From: Candolleomyces eurysporus
Lineage: Eukaryota > Basidiomycota > Agaricomycetes > Agaricales > Psathyrellaceae
Direction: 5' to 3'
DNA length: 64,000 nucleotides
Assembly (NCBI GenBank): GCA_027579435.1
Contig: JANBPK010001198.1
Coordinates: 1-64,000, forward strand
Shown piece after piece: positions 1-10,422 of this stretch. Each line of letters opens with the position of its first letter. Positions within the stretch are counted from its first letter, which is position 1. Made by a program: the position numbers and the translations under genes. Under the pieces are notes generated by a model. That model was not told where the DNA came from. It searched no databases and worked only from the letters and a program-made list of their open reading frames with translations.

Positions 1-212
1 CGAGGAGGCTTCGGTGGGCGAGGAGGATTCGGTGGGCGAGGAAAGTTTGGTGGGCGAGGAGGATTCGGTGGACGACGAGGAGGACCGTTTGGAGGCCGAA
101 NGGGCGGTCCCAGGGGTGGTCGCTTTGGGGCAAGCCCGGCATGGGCCAGCAGGCTCCTGCCGCTGCTCCCGAGGCTGCACCTGCACCCGAAGGTGGTGCC
201 GAGGCTGCTTAG
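1..212 (+). CDS. 3' end of an RGG-box (GAR) protein gene, partial
   Basis: The first 33 or so codons encode repeated RGGFGG/GRGG units, the glycine-arginine-rich box of RNA-binding nucleolar and mRNP proteins. After the N at 101 the frame-1 reading turns into an unlikely Leu/Pro tail. A one-base change in the following GGGG run gives instead a Gly-Met-Gly-Gln-Gln stretch and an Ala/Pro/Glu tail ending AEAA, with a TAG at 210-212. I take the second as the real C-terminus and the shift as a homopolymer error. The upstream part lies outside the window, so the family (GAR1-like, LSM-like or another RGG protein) cannot be decided. RGG boxes are known substrates of arginine methyltransferases; that is family knowledge, not seen here. 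Confidence 0.6.
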   Translation, partial: RRLRWARRIRWARKVWWARRIRWTTRRTVWRPXGRSQGWSLWGKPGMGQQAPAAAPEAAPAPEGGAEAA

Positions 213-1212
213 ATGAAACACTGTAGGGATATTGTTCGACATCCTTCGTCGTGTTCTCGAGCTCTCATCTGGAGATGTATCATATGTAAAGCTGTTGACC
301 CAATTTCAACGTTCATTTCTCTTTATCGATCAGGTTTAGCCCGTTATTCCAATTGACTCAATCGAGATAAGGCTTCTTCCACCCTCGAGTACTGTTTTGA
401 GACCACACCCTGTTCCATCCGCTGTGCACGAAGGTATAGTCTACGTTCTTGTGACTGCTAAAGATAATGCTACTAAGTAGTTCTCGACAGGCGCTAGAAT
501 GGATGGTGGTTCGCACTCATTTCAAGTGGGAGGAGGCAAAGATAACACCACACCATCCCCTCAATCTCTCCATCCTCCGTGACTGACACAGGGATGAGAT
601 AATTTTCAGACCATCGGACGGGAGTGATAGCGATTCAGCACCCACATCCTTTGGTGCGTCATTCCATTGATGCTCGATTGCGATGGTTCACCATTCCGAG
701 TCGTTGCTGCCCAGATTTGGATATTGCCAGCTTGATTGTATATGTCATTCCGATCTCTGTCTTCAAATGAGTTAGCACTGATTGGGATGCCCTGCTCTGA
801 CCGTAGGCTCTGAAACGTTGACAGGCGGCGATGATGAGTCATGGTTTGGACTTCATTCCAAGATTGCAGCATTGCTGAAACAACTCTTTCCCGTGACGGC
901 AAACCGAGGAGGTACAAAAGCAGTTCGATGAAGTGGTTGTTTCTCAAGTGCCTCGTGCATCTCCCAGATTTCACAGCTCCCATCTTAGGTGGGGTCTTCT
1001 CGCCTTCGTCCGCCCATACTCCTTCATTAAACTCCTCGAATCGTCCTCTACAGATACGTAAGGGGGTTTTAAACATCTCGTCTTCAGATTGAACCGCAAA
1101 AATTAATATATATCACCAGGTACGTCACGGTTGTCGTCAACTTTCCATTCATACTACTCAAGGCTGACTATTAATATCCTCACAGCCCACGCGACAAATC
1201 GAATCAATAAAA
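213..1212. other. Intergenic stretch containing repeat copy R1 (457-715)
   Basis: No supported gene. Long open frames at 606-1092 on both strands overlap each other and match no family I recognise. The stretch 457-715 is a diverged copy of 3954-4285: shared segments include the start gctaaagataatgc, a gagataattttcag or gaaataattttcag block, and a cc(c/t)ccacatcct block. The two copies bracket the NACHT gene. Confidence 0.5.
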
Positions 1213-1296
1213 ATGCGATTCTTTACCGCTGCTATCACCACTTTCGCCGCGACCGTCCTTCGCACATCCAGCCTCATCGCTGTTCCTACTCTCCAG
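1213..1296 (+). CDS. Possible first exon of a small secreted protein (gene remnant)
   Basis: An ATG at 1213 opens a 28-codon frame with a signal-peptide pattern: MRFF, then an Ala/Thr/Phe-rich hydrophobic stretch, then AVPTLQ, followed at once by a GTATGA splice donor at 1297. This is what the first exon of a fungal secreted-protein gene looks like. I could not find a convincing second exon before the NACHT gene at 1734; the region has only short open frames. It may be a remnant, or the rest may be too short or too divergent to recognise. No function is proposed. Confidence 0.3.
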
Positions 1297-1733
1297 GTAT
1301 GAATCCCACACTTTTCTTTCCACTCACCTGTGGCGAGTGGCCGATGCTGCGCATGGCAAGGGCCGAGGCATTTTGCATGGTTCTTGCCGTCCCTTTGTTT
1401 GCCGTCCCTTTGTCCGCCTCTCCATCTCACCTTAAAGCCCCACATGGGTCAGCAGGCTCTCAATCTCGAATCCGAAGTTCTCTAGCTGTATCTCCGACTT
1501 GGCGACTCCCAATTTGATTGCCGGAGAGATTCCTGTGATACATAGACGCTCAAGGGCAGTGCATTGATATGTCCTGCTGTGACATGTTGACATAACTTTG
1601 CCCTTTCGAGGCACAAATATCGTGAACTCTGTGTGAGAGGCATCGCAAGCGCCCTCTTCTTGGGTACTCCCCCATATCCCCCCACTTCTCATATCCCTCC
1701 TGATTTTGGATTATCACTGGGCGATTGGCAGAC

Positions 1734-3764
1734 ATGGAACCGCGGTCCACGAATTTCTCTGGCGCACACCACTTTCGAATGGATCATCAATATAGCACTT
1801 TCATCAGTGGAAACTTGAATCAATATCTCTCGAGCGTGGATGAGGGTAAGCAGAGTTCTATTCATATGTTTCTTTTCCTAACGCATCCTAAGATCTTATT
1901 CGTCGACTTAACCCGATTCTCGATGCGTCGCACACTCGAAATCGCGCGAGATCTCCACCTGATTCAGAATGTTTCCCTGGAACCAGGAAAGAGCCAATTC
2001 AAGAGATCATAGTCTGGGCCGACTCCAGCAGCGAGATCGTGAGCAGTTGCTCTGTTACACAGAACTGTACATAGTGACCGAGGCCTAAACCAGATTCGGA
2101 TTTGTACACGAAACGCCAGCGGTTTCTTCCCAGCGAAATATACTACAAAAAAGGCTCCCCACATCTACTGGCTTCACGGATTTGCGGGAAGTGGCAAGTC
2201 GTCGATATCACTGGAAGTAGCAAAGATATACGCTGGGTCTGGCCGCCTCCTTGCCAGCTACTTCTTTTTTCGGGGGGCGGGAGATCGGAGCACAATGAAC
2301 AGGTTTGCAGTGACACTGGCCAGTCAGTTGGTTGTCGCAATACCCGCCACAGCACCGTTGATTGAGGCCGCCCTAGGTGCAGAGCCAGGCATAGTGACTG
2401 GGGACGCGCCTTTGGCTACGCAGCTGGATCTCCTGATCCTCTCTCCCTTTCAGGCTGTCGTCAATCAAGGTGTTCTCAGGGAGACTCTCGCCAAGGGGCC
2501 CTTCCTCATTGTCGTGGACGGTCTTGACGAATGCGAGGACAAGCGAGGTGTAAAGGAGTTTATCAACCATATGCTTGATTTCTTCGGGAAACACCCTTCC
2601 ATCCCGCTCCGAATCTTCATCGCCAGCCGAGTCGAAGAACACATCCGCCAGCGTCTGGCGGCTAATAAGGTTCAGCTGGGCGATCTCGACAGTCACTCAC
2701 CAGTCAAAGACATCGAGAAGTTCCTCCAGGCCTCATTTCGAGCAGCAGCAGAGCAGGACCGTGTCATTCGAGCGTTCGTTAGAGCGTGTGGGGAATGGCC
2801 AACGAAATCCGACATGGACAAGTTGATCGAGCATATCGGCGGATCTTTTGTTCTTGCTTCAAAAGTTTTCAAATTTATTGTCCAACCAGCAGCCGCAGAG
2901 GATGCTCTGACGCCTATGGAACGCCTTCCTGTGACCCTCGATATGAACGGCCTTGATGGGCTGTATACGCAAACCCTCGCCCGCTCGCAGCATCTCCCCC
3001 ACTTCCATAGCATCATCTCCACCATCGCACTGTTCCAGAAATCACTCCCGATTGTTGGGATAGCGGACCTTCTCGATATCCCAACTTCCGAAGTTGTCCA
3101 TGTCCTGTTGGATCTGCAAGCGATCATTCATGTCCCAGGAACCGACGAAAATGGCCTAGTGACACTATGCCACACGTCTCTCCGCGACTTCCTCACTACC
3201 GAAAGCCGATCGCGATCTTTCTTCGTGCAACCCTCGTTTCATCTCCGACTCACCTACCATTGCTTTGCCTCCATCTTTGAAAGTTGTACCGATGGGCGGG
3301 ATCCCTACGAGCAGCCGGATCACTATGGCCAACAATATTTCGATTACCATCTGCGATTACTCGCTTCTCCAGAAGCCTGCAATTTCATCGATGAGATAGA
3401 GCGGTTCAAGGCTAGCCAATCACCGTTTGTCGATGAGCCGCCTTCTTGGCACGCTTTCCTCTGTAGTATGTTCTTCTTCTCCATCGTCCGGAATAATTCG
3501 CCAATCGCGGATCGTTTTTCGTACATACTCACCGAGTGTACCAAGCATTTGGCGCTGGCGGTGGAATTTGGGCCTGACAGCCGCATTCGACACTGGCTCC
3601 AACATTGGTTGCATTATGGTTGGATGCCACTGGACAGCTCTCTACGCAAGGTTCAATTCACTGAAGCAACAACGGTCCAACATTACCTGTGTCGTGCATC
3701 AACGATTATTCATGCTAAAGTCTGTTTATTGAATTTCATTCTTCCGTTGCAACATGTCTCATAA
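1734..3764 (+). CDS. NACHT-domain STAND NTPase (NLR-like), three exons
   Basis: Proposed exons are 1734-1845, 1893-2038 and 2094-3764, giving about 642 residues. Intron 1 has GTAAGC and a CTAAC branch site; intron 2 has GTGAGC and a CAG acceptor. This splicing removes the in-frame stop near 2040. Exon 1 has the polar N-terminal patch common in basidiomycete NACHT proteins. Exon 2 carries the pre-NACHT motif CFPGTRKE followed by IVWAD. Exon 3 has Walker A GFAGSGKSS (about residue 115) and Walker B FLIVVDGLDEC (about 223-233), then a winged-helix-like region containing LCHTSLRDFL. The protein ends without WD40, ankyrin or TPR repeats, so it is a short form. Fungal NACHT proteins are linked to self/non-self recognition and cell death; the role of this one is inferred from family only. 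An assembly error in either intron is possible but not needed. Confidence 0.8.
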
Positions 3765-5220
3765 CTGGAAACACCGGTTCAGTTTCCTGAGCTTCTAGAG
3801 CGCCAATATCGACGCCCAACTGGAACAGAACAGAAGCATAAAATCAATATAGTACGTCAAATGAGCCCAGAGCTACCAACATTTGCCATAATGACCTACT
3901 GGCATTTAGTTTTTGTTCTCAGGCATCACTATTTTCAAAGTAAGTCGCCAGGTTGCTAAAAAAAGATAATGCCACTGAATAGTCCTCGATAGACGCTGGA
4001 ATGGATAGTAACCCGTTCCCGTTTCGAGAGGGAGGAAGCGAAGATAACATCCCACCTTTGCCTAGAGCTTTCCATATTCCATAACCTGAACTGGCGTGAA
4101 ATAATTTTCAGGGTTAAAACAGCATCAGGTGGCAACGATAGCAATTATGCCTCCACATCCTCTGATCCAGTGCGTTAAATTGGTGCGTCACCTCTTTTAC
4201 TCGAATTCTGCGGCAGCGGGTTAAATCAATTGTGTTTAATAGCCCTACCACCTTTCGATTCATCATTCCGGATCTCAGCCACGGCACCAGCGCAAACCGC
4301 TCCTCCAAGCTGCCATCCATTCCCACAGGCCACGCCTACACATCGATCGACATCTAAGCAGCGAAACACCCTTATTTATGGTCGTAGGTGAAGGGAGAAC
4401 ATTCTGTCGGAGTTGAGCTGACCCGGACTCGAAGAAAAGGCGTTCACTGGGGATATGGGAACCGAACAAGTTGGATCAGGGGAACGGGGGGGTGGGTACT
4501 ACCGCCGTATATCTGAATCGGACCAGTATACCGAGAACTTGAGTAATAGAGAGAACGCAGAGGATGCTCATTAGATTCCGCTTACCTGGAAGACCGTAGC
4601 TTGATGAAAGATTGTCCCAGTACGTTGCCGACAAATACTATCGGCTTGGGAGATAGAAGGTGGGGTAGGTTCCACTCATGGTGATGGCGGGGGATCGTCA
4701 ATGGGAAGGGCAGGTAGTCCACTGTGCTCCATGTTCCACCTTCTTTGTTGTTGAATTCTTAGGTAGGGATAGGCGTGTCAGTGCAATGTGAGAACTACGG
4801 CGTCCACGCTTTCCAAAGTGTTAAACGCCATGGGTACGAGAAGGACGACGGATGGCCTGTTTGTGACTTTTTCTGATTTTTGACGCGAATAGGACGTTGT
4901 TTGTTCTTATTTTATTGCAAAGCTAAAGATCTGCCACTCCTCTTGAAATACGGCAGTTGGCGTCAGTCTCAACCTTCCGCCGTTTTCAGTTTCAGGTTAA
5001 GTCTGCTGTTAGTAATTCCTGGCATTGGATCATGCCTCGAAGCTGTTGGAGCTAGGCTCGCCGCCTGAGAATCGCGCCCACAGGCACTCGGAATCCGCAC
5101 GACCGTATACAGTCAAAGACGGTACGGCGCGATTTGATTGAATGTGGGTCCCCCCCAATAATATGTAACGTAGAAAGAGAGATATCCTACATAAATGGTT
5201 TACTTCCTGAGGTTTTGAAT
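3765..5220. other. Intergenic stretch with repeat copy R2 (3954-4285)
   Basis: The left part holds the second copy of the diverged repeat that also lies at 457-715, same orientation, so the NACHT gene sits between two direct repeats. From 4480 to about 5010 I see no supported gene or repeat. From about 5020 the sequence starts to match 10222 onward, which marks the left edge of the P450/DUF1996 tandem duplication. Confidence 0.5.
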
Positions 5221-7408
5221 CTAATCCAGCCTCCTCTTCCGAAAGAGAACTTCCGCAGAACGATCTGGTAAACGACTCCCTCCGAGCCAGAGTCCCTTTG
5301 GCACCTCTGTCGCATCTCCAGGCAATTTGACATCGTAATGTAGAATAATGTGAGCGAGCAACGCTTTGACTTCGTTGACGGCGAAGAAACGACCTGGGCT
5401 ACGAATGTAGTCAGTATGATGTATATTAGATGGAGGTAAATGAGCGAAATGTACCAAGCATTACGTCCGTGTCCAAAGAGAAGGAATGTGGGATCCAGTG
5501 AAACCATTCTTCGACCTAGAGGATCGGACTCCTCAGAATCTGCGCCTGCATCTCTGCCCTCGCAGAACCTGAAGCCTTTGAACGTGTGTGGGTCCTCGTA
5601 GATTTCCTAGTAGATTTCGGTCAGTGCTAGGGCCGATGATCTCATTGGTAACAGGGACGGTCTACCTACAGGGTCAGTGTGGATCCCCTCGCTGGCCACT
5701 GCGACAGTGTAACCAGCAGGTATGGTTAAGCCATTTGAAAACGTGAAGTCTTTCTCCGCCTTCCTGCTCATTGATACTGTCAGAACCGATTGCCGAGAGG
5801 TTAGACGATCAAGTAGGCAGTACAACGGAACGACTTACATCCAACGATCCCCGAGAGCCTACTAGATTCCTTCATGAAACTATCGAGCTTTCGTAGTCGA
5901 GCCATAGACTCCTTTGTCCATCCATATGCACGGGTGACTTCTTCGATCTCAGCCCTAAGAGGTCCAATGTATTCTTGACGAGCAGCAAGATTAAACAATG
6001 CGTTGGTCGTAGTCTAGAAGTATTAACAGAGTCAGCCGTTGGACGCGCATTACTCAGGCTGCATACTGTACATGGACGTACGATAGAGGTGGTATGAATA
6101 GCAGCGAAGTTGATGAGCATAACCTTTGCAGTTATGTCCTCGACGTTGCGGTGCTCGGGAGGTGCTCCTTCGACCAACCAAGAGATCAAGTCATCCTACA
6201 ATGAGTAGTTCAGGGTTATTTCTCAAGAAGAGTCTGTTAATCGCTTGCTTCACTCGCCTTTCTGCCTTCGTAATCGGAAGAGCCATATTGATCAAACTTT
6301 TCCAATCTTTCTTTGACAATGGCACCGACGAACTTGCGCTCTACCGTCTTCCTTAGGGCCTTCCCCTTGTAAAGCATAGTGGCAACAATGCTAATGCAAT
6401 GATAGACTTTTAGTAAGGGATAGACTGTGAACCAAAAGTGTAAGGAAAGCCCACGATTTCAAGAAGAATGGTGTAATATTTAGTAGGTTTGCAGCGATCA
6501 TGATATGAATCGCCCACCCCTCCTGGATTTTACAGTATTCGGGATCCCTACCTAAGGTCATCGGTCAGCCTTTCAGGGTAATAAGACTGAGTAGAGCATT
6601 ATACTGACAGAGTGGCAGGCCGACAAAAAGACGGTTGCTTGTTCGAGTTACGATATGGATGGTGGTCCGGTGAACCGGGAAACCTTTCCATTCTGTATGG
6701 CACGTGAGTTGCGCTTCTAGAGCTGCACATTGAGGTGAAGCTTACCATCTCCAGCATCTATGTATTCTCCGCATGCTGTGACGATTTCGTCTCTGACATC
6801 TCCGAACCGGGATGGGAAGGACCTGGTCAAAGATGATCGAACGACACCGATGTGGAATGGGGCGTCGCGACCATGACGACCGAGCGAGTAGCCAAAAATC
6901 TGTAGTGATTTGACTGTTGACCGGTGGCTCGGCGAGAGGAAGCTGAAGACCCACGTACGTCTGATACTGTTCCCCGGAACGACAATACGTCCGTGGGGGC
7001 CTTTCGCATATCTTCAATCATCCTCTCCCCACTAACGATGATAAACCATCGGCTGGAAGAGGCAAGTGTCGGAACCTTGAATGCGTTTCCTTTGTACTGT
7101 CCGTCATCGGCGGAGCGTCAACGTGATGAACACTGAATATGGGAGTATTAAACCGCTGCTAACCTTGATATAGCCTTCCTTGAGATAATGATGGCCTTTG
7201 AATATCAACTTCCATGCGTCTAGATAAGCCAAGAGGAAGCGATCTGAGCCAACTGTGGGGATGCTGGATATCTGGGCGGGAGATTAATAGCAACCCCATA
7301 TCATGGACCTGTATCACTGACCTTGGACCGAGTTAGATGAAAAGAGTACCATTGGTACAGCACGAAGAGAACGAGTCCCGAGACCAGCAGGCTTGCCAAT
7401 GTAACCAT
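5221..7408 (-). CDS. Cytochrome P450 monooxygenase, copy A
   Basis: Membrane-anchored haem monooxygenase of the microsomal type, using NADPH-P450 reductase; substrate unknown. The ATG at 7408 opens a hydrophobic anchor (MVTLASLLVSG, then VLFVLYQW) that ends at a GTCAGT donor. Later exons give ISSIPTVGSDRF, FGYSLGRHGRDAPFH, the FVGLPLC and RDPEYC block, the I-helix region NFAAIHTTSI, the K-helix KESSRL, GFRFCEGR, and the haem loop FGHGRNACPGR. The haem Cys codon is split by an intron (TG|C) between about 5403 and 5463. The C-terminus is VLFRKRRLD. I traced most exon junctions and found no stop or frame break. It is divergent from the DUF1996 relic to the right and about 5.2 kb from its paralogue. 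The style is that of large basidiomycete-specific CYP families, but I do not assign a CYP number. Confidence 0.85.
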
Positions 7409-8353
7409 CTTGAAGGAAACGAAAGGGATTACCCACAAAGGTCCACTGGCTCAGAGGCCGGGAGCCATATTTATAGATATGCTGTTTGTTTGCTTGCGTT
7501 GTGCACATCCTCTCGTTACAGTAAATGTCAGGCGAGTCCCACGTCAAAACTATAGAGGATTCTGAAAGGTTCTTCTATCAGGAAGCATTGGCCAGAGGAC
7601 GCGTCGACAATCCGGCGCTCCAGAAATAGCAGGCGCAGCCAAAATCCCCGAGAAGCTTGGCGTTAACCCTGTGGCATTATTGTTGGGCAGGTGATTGTAA
7701 ATGCTGAAAGAACAAGGGGCCCAGAGTCAACCAAATACCGAGCCTTCTGAATGGCGGGCAGTAGTTACGAATTGAGAACTTAACAAGCATAAGAGGCATG
7801 AAAACCTCATCAGGCTGGTATCGGGCATCGTCAATGAACCAGTACTCTCTGCTGAATGTCGACAGTATCTGTTGCTAGTGACGACATAGCAGTACTCTGT
7901 GAACACTAAGTTAATTTTGGAGCGGTAGAAGACCAAGATCTTGGTCGAAGATGCGCTCGGAGAACGGCCTCGATCTCGTGACGAAGGAGTTTTGACAGGA
8001 GCAGGTTGCAAGCTTGCCGCAGAAACTCGTCACCGCTGGCTTGCGGTTTGTTTGTCGCTGTTAAAATGCGAGGGCAAAGACGCGCCATCCATAACCTAGT
8101 AGGGGCCCCTTCAACGTTCGCCTCTTCCTTCTTGAAACATATATCTCATTGCCTGAGCCTTCTATATCGTGCATTTGGGACATGGTTTCTTGGCGGTCAA
8201 TCCTCGCTTTTAATAGAGATGCTCGACACAGCCTTAGTCCGAAGTCTCTCGAATGCTCTTTGGCTTTTTACAACGCATGGTTTCATGGTGGGGCGCATAA
8301 TGAAGAATGGTGAGATCAAGTAGTGGTCTGTGCGATACACCATCATATCCCAG
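7409..8353. other. Spacer between P450-A and the DUF1996 relic
   Basis: About 0.95 kb between two divergent starts, presumably once a shared promoter. It aligns in patches with 12609-13360 (for example the AATGCTTCCT/AATGCATTGGC block and the GACATGGTTTCTT block). No gene is recognised; open frames here are short and unsupported. Confidence 0.4.
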
Positions 8354-9225
8354 AGAATGGAACCTATTGCCAGCCCTGTGTAACTTGGGAAGCACGTTCA
8401 TGATGGTCTGCCGCTGTGACCTTGCAAGAACTTCGGCCCTCGTCGCTGACCCTGCACGCTGTTGTTTTCTGGTCCAGTAACTTTGGATTCAATCTTTCGA
8501 CTGCAAGTCTACGGCAGAGTGAATGTTCCTCTGCTCCTATCTTTGAGGACAAGAGCAACTGTCGGTATTCTGTAAGGAACGGTTTTTGTTGATTTTGGAC
8601 AATTGAGCTCATGCCGAATCCATGTTTACAGAAACTATACTTCTGGTGACAAGGACACTTTCCACATACTGGCGTTGTTTTACTGATGCTCGCACCTTCA
8701 GGTGGAGGAATGGAAGCTTCACAAGCGTCGTAGGGAATCTTGTTAGGTGAGCTACCTACACGACCCTTCCCCTTCTACAGTATCTACACGTCTCTCTTGC
8801 TGCTTTCTAGGTTTGCCCATCTAGCCACAATGGCGCGAAGGTGAACCCTTATGCTTCTCTCAGATTACCTCTACAGCGAATGTCTAGGGGCCACAACAGC
8901 CTTTCCTGAGGACGTGCGTATACGGCGGCTCCCTCTGCCCGGCTTGAGATTCAAGCGCTTCGCTTCCCACTTCCGAATGATCCTAAAATTCGCACCTTCA
9001 ACCCATCAAGCTTTTTTCAACGAGCAGTAAGACATCTTTGCGTCGACTTCCAAAGCAAATTGGAACGGTTCAATGAACTGCCCTTGCGGAGGTGCCCATC
9101 AGGAATCCGGTCCTAAATTATGAGTATATGACGATATTCCTTCCCCGCTTTGTTGCCCGAATCATCTTGGTCGACAGAAGTTCCTGAGTTGTTGGAATGG
9201 CAGGGTCCGTTCTTTCATTCGGAAA
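8354..9225 (+). pseudogene. Truncated DUF1996 pseudogene (left copy)
   Basis: It matches exons of the intact DUF1996 gene at 13361-15335. Retained parts are PIASPG-like sequence near 8360, the SNFGFNLSTASLRQ block near 8480-8520, the LYFW exon near 8635, the FWRNGSF-type block near 8700, and a copy of the DP..R..NPSSFFQ block near 8980-9030. The signal-peptide exon and intron 1 of the right copy are absent: sequence jumps from the upstream ACACCATCAT straight to the segment before PIAS. The donor that follows the 2-nt microexon in the right copy (ATGTAAGC) has become GTTTGCC. Homology stops near 9225, so the C-terminal half is also missing. It cannot make the full protein. Confidence 0.75.
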
Positions 9226-10221
9226 TAGAACCAGGAGAACTGGAAGAAGAAAGTGTGGAAGGATCCGGGGATTGGCCAATGGCCGAGCGGTAGATTCTGG
9301 GAGTTTGTTGATCAGTGGAAAACGGTGTTAAGAGTGATCGATGAAGTGGAGACACTGGGAGAGAGCAAGGAGGGCAGGATAATAATTTCGAAAGCGGACA
9401 CGGCTACATGTGGAGGAAGGACGCGATCGGTGGTGGAATGGCTTAGCTGAAGGGACAAACAGAGCCAGGAATAGTGACCAGAGGATGAGTCTCCTCGTTG
9501 AGTTCGTCCCAGGAATAACATTTCCGTGGAGACCTGGTGTCCCAGTGGTGTTGCAACTTATATTTTGTCGGAATACGAGGAATCATTAGTGAGGAGCCCA
9601 TCGTGATCAAAAGAGAAGGCGGCAGTGGCGACGTCTGTCAGACTTTCCAACGGGTTTGTAAACTCCCCGCCAGCCTGCTTTGCCGAAAGCTTTCATTCTT
9701 CTTGCTGCCTGCCGCCGCCTCAGAGCGATTTGATGCCTCGTTGTGGATGTTCCCGTTCTCCTCAACTCGCTAAGTTTCCTCAGGTTCACTCGATCTGACG
9801 AACGATAGACCGGGTGTTGCGGCGGGTGTCGCTGCGGGTACCACACCCAGCACCAAGCCATTGATCATAGCCAATTCTGGAACGAGAAGGGGGTACATTG
9901 GGAGCCACATCGGACTGAACATGCTGTGGCTAGGGCCCTTACTATCATCGTACATCTTCCAATTGTGTTCGACTTCTGAACAGTTCTCGATGTCGGCAGG
10001 TAGGCGTGCATGACGTCGTGGGTTGCAGGTAGAGGCATCGCATTGACAGTCGGTGCGGTTGAGCGCTAACTGCTCCTGATGGAAACAGCGGTTCGATTTC
10101 TATGATAAGAACCACATGAGCCCACGGCAACAGAGGCTAAGGTGTCGTCCAACATTGCTCTGGACGGTGATCAGGCGGTCAGCATCCCTCCTTTTAAACG
10201 CCGGCACAGATGACATCGAGC
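9226..10221. other. Unassigned spacer between the two duplication copies
   Basis: About 1 kb present only once. Open frames of 60-85 codons lie on both strands, but none shows a recognisable domain, a signal peptide or a convincing splice pattern. A short alanine/threonine-rich codon run near 9810-9850 (gcggcgggtgtcgctgcggg) is the only compositional feature noticed. Confidence 0.3.
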
Positions 10222-10422
10222 GATTCCTGGCATTGCCTCAAAGCTGTTGGAGTTAGGCTCTCGCCGCCTAAGAGTCCCGCCGACAGGAACTATAAATCTG
10301 CACGACCATATATATTAAAAGACAGTGCGAGGCGAGGTAATTGAGTTTGCGTATCCGCAATGATATGTAATGTACAAAGAGAGTTAGTCTCCATAAATGA
10401 TCGACTCCCTGGAATATGGAGT

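Larger units (their letters stand above)
5020..9225. repeat. Tandem segmental duplication, left copy (P450-A plus DUF1996 pseudogene)
   Basis: This roughly 4.2 kb segment matches 10222-14412 gene for gene. P450 stop codons (5221 and 10423) are 5202 bases apart, and start codons (7408 and 12608) are 5200 apart. Matching continues through the shared upstream region into the DUF1996 reading frame and fades near the CATTCGGAAAT block at about 9225. Exons are better conserved than introns, which means both P450 copies stayed under selection for some time. Confidence 0.85.

Noticed and set aside
606..1092. Overlapping 156-aa (minus) and 83-aa (plus) open frames
   Set aside because: No domain, no splice context; part of the region is a non-coding repeat that is not open in its second copy.
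2040..2093. In-frame stop and apparent frame break upstream of the NACHT Walker A motif
   Set aside because: A GTGAGC...CAG intron at 2039-2093 joins exon 2 to exon 3 in phase, so no pseudogene call is needed.
8006..8323. 105-aa plus-strand frame with hydrophobic stretch in the P450-A upstream spacer
   Set aside because: Not kept open in the equivalent place of the right copy (13022-13300), so probably chance.
9253..9861. Several 60-85 codon frames in the duplication spacer
   Set aside because: They overlap on both strands, are present in only one copy of the area, and show no family signature.
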